A stretch of DNA of 15,968 nt from CAUUGB01 sp963544615. GTDB lineage: Bacteria; Patescibacteriota; Microgenomatia; UBA1400; PJMF01. Below the pieces are notes generated by a model. The model was not told the DNA's origin. It searched no databases and saw only the letters and a program-made list of their open reading frames with translations. This document shows, piece by piece, positions 7,540 through 14,498 of the stretch (within the stretch, counting starts at the first letter, position 1; each line of letters begins with the position of its first letter). The stretch is taken from positions 1 to 15,968 of the forward strand of contig CAUUGB010000020.1 in the NCBI GenBank assembly GCA_963544615.1. Direction: 5' to 3'. The position numbers and the translations under genes are program-made.

Positions 7540-8948
7540 TTTGCCTCTCTTTCTTTAATATTAATGCCTAATTCTTGCAAAAGTTGTGGTTTAACTTGGT
7601 TGGGAGCCGTCATGACCGCCACTTTACCACTGCCAGTAGTGGGGAAAGCGACTACCTCTTTAACCGAAGTTTCTTCAGCTAAAACCATCGCTAGTCTATC
7701 TATGCCTAAAGCTAGGCCGCCGTGTGGGGGAGTGCCCAAGTCAAAAGCTTGCAGCATATGTCCAACACTGGCTTCAATTTCATTTTCACTATAGCCCATT
7801 ATTTTATAAGTAGCCGTGAGGGTATCACGAGTGTGAGCTCGCAAACTACCACCGCCAACTTCATAGCCATTGCAAACTAAATCATATTGAGCTGTTAAAA
7901 TGTTGGCAATATTTTTTCCAGCAAGTAAATCTTGGTGAAATTCTGCTAAAGGAGCAGAAAAAGGATTGTGGGTAAAAGTCCAGCCACTTTTGCCATCAGC
8001 TACTTCGGCAGCATCGGCTTTATCTACTTTTTTGAAAAAAGGAAAATGGGTTACCCAAGCAAAAGCTAGTACTCCCTGTTTTTTTTCTGCTGTGGTGCGC
8101 AAATCAAAGCGATCAGCCCCAAATTTATTCATAGCTTGCTGGTAGGTAAAGCGAGGAAAAACTTGTTGCTGCAGTTTACCGCCAATTTGGGTAAGACTTT
8201 TTTTCAGCAAATTTTCCACAGTGTCCATTACTTGCTCAATTTTATCTACATAGGCCATTTCTAAATCCAACTGAGTTAGCTCTAAAAGGCGATCGGCGCG
8301 CAAATCTTCGTCGCGAAAACAACGTGCTATTTGAAAATATTTTTCAAACCCTGAGGCCATCAGTAACTGTTTGTATTGTTGGGGACTTTGTGGCAAGGCA
8401 TAAAATTCTCCTGGTTGTAAACGAGAGGGCACAATAAAATCACGGGCACCCTCTTTGGTAGCTTGAGTGAGAAGAGGAGTTTCAATTTCAATAAAATTTT
8501 CTTGATAAAAATTTTCTCTTAAAGCTCTAATTAAGCGATGACGCAAGCGAATATTTTTTTGCATTCGCTCTCTTCTTAAATCTAAATAGCGATATTGCAA
8601 GCGCACTTCTTCACTCACTTGTTTGCCGTCATCATTAACTAAAATGGGCAAATCTTTAGCAGCTGACAACAAGGTGTAGCTTTTTACTTCCAGTTCTAAC
8701 TCACCGGTAGCCAGATGAGGATTAATTTGACCTGTGGGTCTTTTTTTCACCATCCCAGTTACGCTAATAACTGATTCCATTTTCAACTCACCAAGCATTT
8801 TGTAGCCAACAATTTGCAAGCTCCCACTTTCATCACGCAGATCGATAAAAGTGACTTTGCCGTGATCGCGTTTGGTGGCTACATGGCCAGCTAAGGTAAC
8901 TTCTTTATCAATATTATCTGGGGTTTGCTTAATTAAAATCCGTGACAT
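7536..8948 (-). CDS. aspS: Aspartyl-tRNA synthetase lacking the GAD insertion domain
   Basis: This is a class II synthetase charging tRNA-Asp. An N-terminal OB-fold anticodon-binding domain (about 1-100) is followed by a class II core: IETPLL (154-159), QSPQQYKQLLM (188-198), motif 2 FRDEDLRADR (211-220), NGYEVGGGSLR (360-370) and motif 3 GLALGIDRLAM (411-421). The PPHGGLALGIDR and AFPTTGSG segments are bacterial in type. At 470 residues it is about 120 shorter than typical bacterial AspRS. Only about 13 residues separate FDLR (281-284) from FAWVTHFPFF, where the GAD domain normally sits. His29 in KRDHGK matches the residue linked to non-discriminating AspRS in Pseudomonas, so it may also charge tRNA-Asn. 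I chose ATG 8948 over TTG 8951. The RmlA-like gene overlaps it downstream. Confidence 0.93.
   Translation of the reverse strand: MSRILIKQTPDNIDKEVTLAGHVATKRDHGKVTFIDLRDESGSLQIVGYKMLGELKMESVISVTGMVKKRPTGQINPHLATGELELEVKSYTLLSAAKDLPILVNDDGKQVSEEVRLQYRYLDLRRERMQKNIRLRHRLIRALRENFYQENFIEIETPLLTQATKEGARDFIVPSRLQPGEFYALPQSPQQYKQLLMASGFEKYFQIARCFRDEDLRADRLLELTQLDLEMAYVDKIEQVMDTVENLLKKSLTQIGGKLQQQVFPRFTYQQAMNKFGADRFDLRTTAEKKQGVLAFAWVTHFPFFKKVDKADAAEVADGKSGWTFTHNPFSAPLAEFHQDLLAGKNIANILTAQYDLVCNGYEVGGGSLRAHTRDTLTATYKIMGYSENEIEASVGHMLQAFDLGTPPHGGLALGIDRLAMVLAEETSVKEVVAFPTTGSGKVAVMTAPNQVKPQLLQELGINIKEREAK
7544..7549 (-). promoter_or_regulatory. Ribosome binding site for the RmlA-like gene
   Basis: GAGAGG lies 4 nt before the ATG at 7539, inside the 3' end of aspS. 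It supports the overlapping ATGA start. It contrasts with the leaderless start of aspS itself. Confidence 0.5.
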
Positions 8949-8956
8949 CAATACTG

Positions 8957-8965
8957 ATTATATCA
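8957..8965 (-). promoter_or_regulatory. Extended -10 promoter of aspS, leaderless type
   Basis: On the minus strand TGATATAAT is a perfect extended -10 element. It ends 8 nt before ATG 8948 (5 nt before the alternative TTG 8951). No good -35 is visible, as is common with extended -10 promoters. Initiation should fall within a base or two of the ATG. Confidence 0.6.
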
Positions 8966-9024
8966 CGGGTAATTGGAGTGTTTTTAAGTTTTATCCATAG
9001 TTTGTTTTTGGGGAAAAATAACCA

Positions 9025-9081
9025 ATTGACACCAAAGTGGCTAATTTTTGTGCTTAAAGTTGCCAGGCCATGGTTGTCAAT
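9025..9081. repeat. Stem-loop in the aspS/glycan-cassette intergenic region
   Basis: ATTGACACCA (9025-9034) pairs with TGGTTGTCAAT (9071-9081) with one bulged base. TGGC (9038-9041) can continue the stem with GCCA (9067-9070) across a three-base bulge. It could be part of a small RNA or a regulatory DNA structure. It lies upstream of the predicted cassette promoter, so it is probably not in that mRNA's leader. Confidence 0.35.
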
Positions 9082-9094
9082 GAGGAATCATCTC

Positions 9095-9115
9095 ATCAAG
9101 CAAAGTTGGCTTGAT
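9095..9115. repeat. Short perfect stem-loop ATCAAGC/GCTTGAT
   Basis: A 7-bp perfect inverted repeat with a 7-base loop lies 33 nt before the predicted -10 of the glycan cassette. It is followed by only two or three Ts, so it is a poor intrinsic terminator. It could be a repressor operator or the 3' hairpin of a small RNA. Confidence 0.35.
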
Positions 9116-9147
9116 TTAATGTTAACGGTTACTTCAAGAACTCCCCA

Positions 9148-9156
9148 TGATACAAT
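9148..9156 (+). promoter_or_regulatory. Extended -10 promoter of the glycan cassette
   Basis: TGATACAAT matches the extended -10 with one change (TACAAT). A weak TTACTT or GTTACT lies about 16-17 nt upstream. Initiation near 9163 would give a leader of about 20 nt containing a Shine-Dalgarno sequence, unlike the leaderless promoters elsewhere in the window. The 12-nt word CCATGATACAAT (9145-9156) recurs in the same role before the acyltransferase gene. Confidence 0.5.
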
Positions 9157-9170
9157 TTAGACTGTTAGTT

Positions 9171-9175
9171 AAGGA
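9171..9175 (+). promoter_or_regulatory. Shine-Dalgarno sequence deciding the GTG start at 9184
   Basis: AAGGA sits 8 nt before GTG 9184. It supports this non-ATG start for the first cassette gene. Confidence 0.55.
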
Positions 9176-9183
9176 AATTTTTT

Positions 9184-9852
9184 GTGAATATAGAAAAATA
9201 CGCCCAGAAATATCGTCAAGACTCTAAAGTAGAGCGCATTATTCCTCAAATGCTGCAAAAGTATTTACAAAAACATCGCTTTACTACTTTTTTAGATTGT
9301 GGTTGTGGTGATGGGGTGCTTTTGTTAATTATTTTATCGACAAGCAAATTTTTAACTGGTAAAAAAATTTTTGCTTGTGATCTTTCTCAAATTAGAATTA
9401 AGCGTTTGCAAAAGTTGCAGCAAATGTTTCCCGAAAGTAAAATTACTGCTAGAGTAGATGATGCTCAAATTCTCTCGTCTTTTGCTCAAAGTAGCATTGA
9501 TTTTTTAGTTAGTTCTCAAGTGATTGAACACGTGGATGATGACGCCATGCTCAAAGCTGTCAGACGAGTTCTGAGCACGGGTGGCCTTGCCTATTTGACT
9601 ACTGTATACAAAAAAAAATGGGCATGGTATTTTTATCGCCATCAGCGTCAATGGGTTTTAGATCCCACTCATTTGCGTGAATACACCGCTGACAGTCAAT
9701 TAACTTCACTAATAAAAAAACATGCGCTTAAAATTATTGAACAGAAAAAAACTCCTTTAGTTTATACTTTGGCACTGCCATTTAGTTTTTTGAGAGAAAT
9801 TAAAATTCCAATTTTGGGTTACTATATTTGGGAATTGGTGGTACAAAAATGA
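9184..9852 (+). CDS. SAM-dependent class I methyltransferase
   Basis: This 222-residue protein has the class I Rossmann methyltransferase layout. Motif I is FLDCGCGDG (36-44) for SAM binding, an acidic end of the second strand follows in IFACDLS (62-68), and motif IV is SSQVIEHVDDD (110-120), the VxEHv pattern of methyltransferase type 11/12 enzymes. A later segment, DPTHLREYT, is also common in sugar-locus methyltransferases. The substrate cannot be read from sequence; its place at the head of a glycan cassette suggests a sugar or sugar-lipid. The GTG start at 9184 is chosen because AAGGA lies 8 nt upstream. The stop overlaps the next ATG as ATGA. Confidence 0.82.
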   Translation: MNIEKYAQKYRQDSKVERIIPQMLQKYLQKHRFTTFLDCGCGDGVLLLIILSTSKFLTGKKIFACDLSQIRIKRLQKLQQMFPESKITARVDDAQILSSFAQSSIDFLVSSQVIEHVDDDAMLKAVRRVLSTGGLAYLTTVYKKKWAWYFYRHQRQWVLDPTHLREYTADSQLTSLIKKHALKIIEQKKTPLVYTLALPFSFLREIKIPILGYYIWELVVQK

Positions 9853-10964
9853 CGGCAATTAAGTATTATTTTTGGTTGGGTACCACAGCTGAATGGATTA
9901 AAATGCGTCCATTACTGCGCTTGTTTGTTAATAATGGTCAAAAATTTAGGATTATTGCTACTGGGCAGAATAATTTGCTAAATAATCAAGATTATGTTAA
10001 TGATGGCCTGCCAGCACAAACTATTTTTTTGTCTAAGCGAGCAATTAAAAAAACTCTGTGGGGTTTACTGGGTTGGTGGTTGGTGACTTTTTTTGCTAGT
10101 ATGCCTCAACTGGGTAGAATGTGGCGCGCTCAACAGCATGCCTTTTTAATTGTTCATGGCGATACTGTTTCTACTTTAATGGGGGCTTTACTGGGAAAAC
10201 TTTTTGGGTTAACCATAGTGCATATTGAAGCTGGTTTGCGCTCTTTTAATTGGTGGTCACCTTTTCCCGAAGAAATTAATCGTTTTTTAGTTTCTCATTT
10301 AACTTCGCTGCATTTTGCTCCTAATGCTTGGGCGGTAAAAAATTTACATCGTCTTGGGGGAATGAAGGTTAATACTAAACAAAATACTCTCTACGACAGT
10401 TACCAAAGCATGCAGCTTAAAAAAGGCCCACTTAGTTTAGCTAATCAAGTTTTACCAGCTAAATATTTTATTTTAGTTTGCCATCGTCAAGAAAATTTAG
10501 CCAAAAAAAAGTTACTAGCTAATATTCTTACCTTAATTGATAAAGAAATTCCAGCCTTATGGCAGTGTGTGTTTATTGTTCACGAAAACACTCGTGTATA
10601 TTTGCAGCGGCAAAATTTATTAAAAAAATTACAACAAAATCAACACTATATAATTAGTAATCGGGTGGATTATTCTTTGATGATGTCTTTAATTAATCAG
10701 AGTGAATTTATTTTAACTGATGGCGGGAGCAATCAAGAAGAGTGTTATTATTTGGGTAAGCCTTGTTGTTTGTTGCGCCGCTGCAGTGAGAGAATTGAGG
10801 GGTTGGGAAAAAATGTATTTTTAAGCAAAAACTGTATGCCTGCAATTGCTGATTTTATACACCATTATCAAAAATATCGCTTTGCTCCACTATTAAGTGA
10901 GCATTCTCCAAGTAAGATAATTTATCAATATTTACTAAATAATAAAGAGAGTATGAAAACATGA
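9849..10964 (+). CDS. wecB: UDP-N-acetylglucosamine 2-epimerase
   Basis: The family interconverts UDP-GlcNAc and UDP-ManNAc (WecB/MnaA type) for surface polysaccharides; a hydrolysing NeuC-type activity is a possible alternative. Family motifs are HGDTVST (103-109), HIEAGLRS (125-132), PFPEEINRFL (138-147), VCHRQEN (210-216), TDGGSNQEE (290-298) and ERIEGLGKNVFLS (314-326). The acidic residues and the His expected for catalysis are all present. The N-terminal GTRPE motif reads GTTAE here, and the usual TDSGG reads TDGGS; both are variants at UDP-binding loops. The start at ATG 9849 gives 371 residues (normal length), overlaps the previous stop as ATGA and has GGTGG upstream. An earlier in-frame start at 9828 would add seven residues with no support. 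The stop overlaps the next gene as ATGA. Confidence 0.88.
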   Translation: MTAIKYYFWLGTTAEWIKMRPLLRLFVNNGQKFRIIATGQNNLLNNQDYVNDGLPAQTIFLSKRAIKKTLWGLLGWWLVTFFASMPQLGRMWRAQQHAFLIVHGDTVSTLMGALLGKLFGLTIVHIEAGLRSFNWWSPFPEEINRFLVSHLTSLHFAPNAWAVKNLHRLGGMKVNTKQNTLYDSYQSMQLKKGPLSLANQVLPAKYFILVCHRQENLAKKKLLANILTLIDKEIPALWQCVFIVHENTRVYLQRQNLLKKLQQNQHYIISNRVDYSLMMSLINQSEFILTDGGSNQEECYYLGKPCCLLRRCSERIEGLGKNVFLSKNCMPAIADFIHHYQKYRFAPLLSEHSPSKIIYQYLLNNKESMKT

Positions 10965-11713
10965 GGATTAAAAAATATTATTTAGCGATGAAATCATTTT
11001 GGCAACGCAAAGTTAAAGTGGGGTTTTTATTGCCTGCTAACGCTTTGGTAATTGATATCGGCTCTGGTGATAAGCCATTTTGGCGAGCAGATGTTTTTTT
11101 TGATAATCTGCAATTAGATAATTGCCAGCGTAATACTAATGCGCCAGCAATTACTAACATGGGACTTTTTATTAGCGGAGATATTGGTAAAGTAACTAAG
11201 TTTCCTCATCACTGTTTTGATTATTGTTTTTGTGCTCATCTGCTAGAACATGTGGATAATCCCGCGGCAGTAATCAAAGAGATAATGCGCATTGCGGCGG
11301 CAGGTTATCTTGAGGTGCCCAATGGCACCAACGAAACCCTCTCACCATTTGTGAGTCATTTGTGGGCAATTTATTTAGATGGTGACACTTTGGTGTTTCG
11401 GCGCAAAACCAAAGACGATCACGCAGTTTGGCTGGCTAATTATACTAGTTTTCATCGCGGCTACAATAGCTTAGCTAAACCCTTTATCAGTTACCATTGG
11501 CGGGGAAGTATTAAGTATCGCATTATTGATTGTCCAGTAAATCAGCGTTACTATCCTGCCAAAGTAGCTACTCCTACTATGTTGGTTAAACCGCAAACTT
11601 TAAAAACTTACGGTTCAGTATATTTGTTAATTGTGCGTTTTTTAAGAAAATTTTTTTATCATTGTCAGCAGAAAAAAAAGCGTTTACAAAAAATTGCGCA
11701 ACTTTATGCCTAA
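10961..11713 (+). CDS. Methyltransferase-like protein of the glycan cassette
   Basis: This 250-residue protein has a shortened class I methyltransferase pattern. VIDIGSGDKPF (30-40) is motif I, and CAHLLEHVDNP (91-101) followed by AAVIKEIMRIAAAGYLEVPN matches the methyltransferase type 11 core. The region between them, where the acidic residue contacting the SAM ribose would be, is ambiguous (NLQLDNC, 49-55), so activity is likely but not certain. The remaining 130 residues contain aromatic- and His-rich stretches with no motif I recognise. Its ATG overlaps the epimerase stop (ATGA), and its end overlaps the GT2 start by 8 nt, so it is part of one translationally coupled operon. Confidence 0.75.
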   Translation: MRIKKYYLAMKSFWQRKVKVGFLLPANALVIDIGSGDKPFWRADVFFDNLQLDNCQRNTNAPAITNMGLFISGDIGKVTKFPHHCFDYCFCAHLLEHVDNPAAVIKEIMRIAAAGYLEVPNGTNETLSPFVSHLWAIYLDGDTLVFRRKTKDDHAVWLANYTSFHRGYNSLAKPFISYHWRGSIKYRIIDCPVNQRYYPAKVATPTMLVKPQTLKTYGSVYLLIVRFLRKFFYHCQQKKKRLQKIAQLYA

Positions 11714-12698
11714 AATTTTAATCAGTGTGGTAATTCCTACTTACAATTCTGCTGCCACTCTCAAGCATTGTTTAAGTTCGCTTAAAGCTCAAAGTATTAG
11801 TGACCAGTTGGAGATAATGGTTGTTGATGGAGGTTCTAGTGATGCTACTTTAACAATTGCCCAACATTATGGAGCCAAAATAATTAAAAATCCCCAGCGA
11901 TTGCCAGAACCAGCAAAGCTAATTGGTCTTTTTGCGGCTAGGGGAAAATATGTCTGTTTTTTGGATAGTGATGAGGCTTTAGTAAATAAAACCCAGTTAC
12001 AGCAACGTTTGAAATTTTTTGCCAGTTGCCCTCAAGTAAAAATGATTACCTTAGATTATTGTCAACCAAACGCCAACCTTTCTATTCATTCTTTATATAC
12101 CAATCAGTATGGTGATCCTTTTACTTTATTTTTGTGGGGGAGTAAAGCTTTTAGCAACGTTGAGCGTTATCATCAAAAATTAGTTAAGAGAATTAATAAC
12201 TGGCATATTTTTAGTCATCAACTTGGCACTACTTATGTGGTGGCCGACAGTGGTTCTACAACTTTTGAGCGTCGGCTATTAAAAGAGCAGGCTTCTCGTT
12301 GGGGAAGTATTGTTTCAGCAGTAGCAGCATATGCGCAAACATACCCTTATTTTGGGATTATTACTGCTGATGCTGTGGATCACAATCCCCATTTAAGTTT
12401 GCGTTTGTATTTACAAAAACTTAAATTTAGAGTAATTAATAATATTCACTATCCTCAACAAGCTGGCTTTGCGGTGCGAGCCAAGTGTTTTTCTCGCTGT
12501 AAAGCTTATTTGTTTTTACTTTATTGTTTATTGCCTTTTTGGCCTATGGTTGATACTTTAATTTTAATAGCTAAAAGCCAACGTTTAGGATTTGCTTACC
12601 ATTTGGTTTATACCTACTATCTATTTATAACTATTGGTTGGCAAATGGGGCGCAAAATTTTTCATCTGCCGCCAAAAATTAACAGTTATGGTAAATAA
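11706..12698 (+). CDS. Family 2 glycosyltransferase with C-terminal membrane segments
   Basis: The N-terminal GT-A fold is clear: ISVVIPTYNSAATL (6-19), MVVDGGSSDAT (38-48) and the metal-binding FLDSDEA (85-91). It would transfer a sugar from a nucleotide-sugar donor at the cytoplasmic face. Hydrophobic stretches near the C-terminus (KAYLFLLYCLLPFWPMV, and HLVYTYYLFITIGW) probably anchor it to the membrane. The frame extends to TTG 11694, but ATG 11706 begins just before the conserved strand and is preferred, giving 330 residues and an 8-nt overlap with the methyltransferase gene. It overlaps the GT8 gene by 11 nt. Donor and acceptor are unknown. Confidence 0.87.
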   Translation: MPKILISVVIPTYNSAATLKHCLSSLKAQSISDQLEIMVVDGGSSDATLTIAQHYGAKIIKNPQRLPEPAKLIGLFAARGKYVCFLDSDEALVNKTQLQQRLKFFASCPQVKMITLDYCQPNANLSIHSLYTNQYGDPFTLFLWGSKAFSNVERYHQKLVKRINNWHIFSHQLGTTYVVADSGSTTFERRLLKEQASRWGSIVSAVAAYAQTYPYFGIITADAVDHNPHLSLRLYLQKLKFRVINNIHYPQQAGFAVRAKCFSRCKAYLFLLYCLLPFWPMVDTLILIAKSQRLGFAYHLVYTYYLFITIGWQMGRKIFHLPPKINSYGK

Positions 12699-13683
12699 AA
12701 ATTATCTGCATATTTGCTACGCTTGCGACAACCATTATGTTTTGCCGGTGGGGGTAAGTATGGTGTCAGTTTTGGATCATTTGCCGCCTGGTTCGGTTTG
12801 TTTTTGGATTTTAGATGCAGGCATTTCTGCCAGCAATAAAAAACGATTTTTGCGCCTAACTCATAAATATGCTGCTAAATTACATTTTTGCCCTGTGAGT
12901 AATGTATTGCAGCAATTGGCAGCTTTGGGAGTAAGAAAGTGGCTGAATAATTCTCTGGCTACTTATGCAAGAATTTTTATTGCTGATTTATTGCCATCTT
13001 TGGTGAAGCGCGTAATTTATTTAGACGGTGATACTATTGTTAACCAAGAACTACTATCTTTGTGGCAAATGCCGATGAAAAATTATGCCCTAGCGGCCGT
13101 GGTAGAAGCAGCTCATCAGCGGATTAAAATTAGCCGCAATATTCCTCAAAGTGGCAATTATTACAATGCTGGTGTATTAATGATTAATCTGCCCATGTAT
13201 CAAAAACAGCACTTAAAAAATAAGATGCTGGATCATTTGCGCAGTGTACAAGCTGATTATTTATATGTAGATCAGGATTTAATTAATATTTGTTGTCACC
13301 AAACTATTATGCGCCTACCGATTAAATATAATATGACTCATCCATTTTTGCTTTGGAATAGAAAGCAGTTGCAACATATTTATCATTACTCGGAGAATTT
13401 TTACTCTACTCAAGAATTACTTGAAGCACAACAACAACCAGCAATTATTCATTTTGCTGGTGAATTTTTGGGTCGGCCGTGGGAAAAAAATAACATTCAC
13501 CCCTGGGCATATTTATTTGATGATTATTGTCAGCAATCTCCATGGAAAAATTATCAGCAAAAAGTCAAAAAACTTGCCTCGATTATTAAAGTGCAAAGAT
13601 TTTTATATCAACACTTACCTCGTAGTATTTTTGTCAAAATCAACAGCTGGGCAACTTTTATTAATAGTATTAAGTATTACTAG
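12688..13683 (+). CDS. Family 8 glycosyltransferase (LgtC/GlyA-like)
   Basis: GT8 enzymes are retaining transferases that use UDP-glucose or UDP-galactose. All main motifs are present in the 331-residue protein: the N-terminal ICYACDNHYVLPVGVSMVS, the DXD motif YLDGDTIVN (111-119), YYNAGVLMINL (158-168), DQDLIN (195-200) and HFAGEFLGRPW (255-265), equivalent to the HFxGxxKPW metal/donor-binding motif. The start at ATG 12688 is preferred over TTG 12634 because the first conserved strand begins just after it. It overlaps the GT2 stop by 11 nt. A methyltransferase follows after 6 nt. The basic C-terminal tail could associate with the membrane. Confidence 0.88.
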   Translation: MVNKNYLHICYACDNHYVLPVGVSMVSVLDHLPPGSVCFWILDAGISASNKKRFLRLTHKYAAKLHFCPVSNVLQQLAALGVRKWLNNSLATYARIFIADLLPSLVKRVIYLDGDTIVNQELLSLWQMPMKNYALAAVVEAAHQRIKISRNIPQSGNYYNAGVLMINLPMYQKQHLKNKMLDHLRSVQADYLYVDQDLINICCHQTIMRLPIKYNMTHPFLLWNRKQLQHIYHYSENFYSTQELLEAQQQPAIIHFAGEFLGRPWEKNNIHPWAYLFDDYCQQSPWKNYQQKVKKLASIIKVQRFLYQHLPRSIFVKINSWATFINSIKYY

Positions 13684-13689
13684 TTATTT

Positions 13690-14397
13690 ATGTGGAAAAA
13701 AATCCGTTTATATATTTCTCCTTTGTTTTTACAAAGATTTCTTTTAAGAAAGAAACTCCTTGAATTAATTCGTCAATATCGTTTTTCAGGACAAGTACTA
13801 GATGTAGGTTGTGGCAATAAGCCTTACAGGCAATTGTTTAAGTATAGCAGCAAATATTTGGGCATTGATTTTCCCAATTATTCCCTTAATAAAGATAGCA
13901 GTTTTTCTCCACCTGATTATTTTTTTACCTCAGAGTATAGTCAAAATTATCGCCTACCTTTTGCTGCCAATCAATTTGCGCACACTGTTTCTTTTCAAGT
14001 GTTAGAACATCATCCACAACCACAAAAGCTTTTAAGCGAGATGGCACGAATTACCAAAAAAGGTGGCTATATATTGTTAACTTTTCCTTTTATAGGTGGC
14101 CTTCATGAAGAACCACATGATTATCAGCGCTTAACTCATTATCAAATTCAGCGGTGGGCAAAAGATAATCACCTTAAAGTCACCACAGTTCATCGTTTGG
14201 GTTCACTGGCAGGGGTGATTTCGGTGCTACTTAATGAGCAGTTAGGCTATTTTGCTTCTGGGGGAAAGTGGCAGTATGTTTTAAGTGTACCGGTGCATTT
14301 CTTTTTATTAGCTGGGCAATATTTAGCACTGTTAGCCGATTTATTGTGGCGCAGCAAAACTATTTTTATCAATTATGTGATTGTTTTGCAAAAGTAA
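13690..14397 (+). CDS. SAM-dependent methyltransferase with hydrophobic C-terminus
   Basis: This 235-residue class I methyltransferase has motif I VLDVGCGNKPY (36-46), YLGIDFP (56-62) for the acidic residue after strand 2, and motif IV SFQVLEHHPQP (101-111) followed by EMARITKKGGYILLTFPF. The GNKPY form and the HDYQRLT segment near 143-149 are common in methyltransferases of polysaccharide loci. Residues after about 175 are strongly hydrophobic (LSVPVHFFLLAGQYLALLADL), suggesting membrane contact and a lipid-linked or membrane-near substrate. It is the last gene of the cassette, 6 nt after the GT8 gene. No clear terminator lies in the 101-nt gap before the convergent acyltransferase gene. Confidence 0.85.
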   Translation: MWKKIRLYISPLFLQRFLLRKKLLELIRQYRFSGQVLDVGCGNKPYRQLFKYSSKYLGIDFPNYSLNKDSSFSPPDYFFTSEYSQNYRLPFAANQFAHTVSFQVLEHHPQPQKLLSEMARITKKGGYILLTFPFIGGLHEEPHDYQRLTHYQIQRWAKDNHLKVTTVHRLGSLAGVISVLLNEQLGYFASGGKWQYVLSVPVHFFLLAGQYLALLADLLWRSKTIFINYVIVLQK

Positions 14398-14498
14398 ATT
14401 GACGGTTAATACTTTAGCACTGTTGGTAATTTGGGGTGAGTTATAGGTAATTAATGAGAGTTGTAGGTTTTGCTGTTTTGCTAAATAAACTTAGTGTT

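Noticed and set aside
9095..9130. Rho-independent terminator at the ATCAAGC/GCTTGAT hairpin
   Set aside because: Only two or three Ts follow, and no upstream + strand gene needs terminating. In the other direction there is no T-run either.
8942..9160. 72-codon frame on the + strand over the aspS start region and intergenic gap
   Set aside because: No recognisable protein features and no ribosome binding site; it runs through the aspS promoter and the stem-loops. It is best explained as a chance open frame.
14399..14404. TTGACG as a -35 element in the gap after the cassette
   Set aside because: No -10 hexamer at 16-18 nt downstream and no gene to serve.
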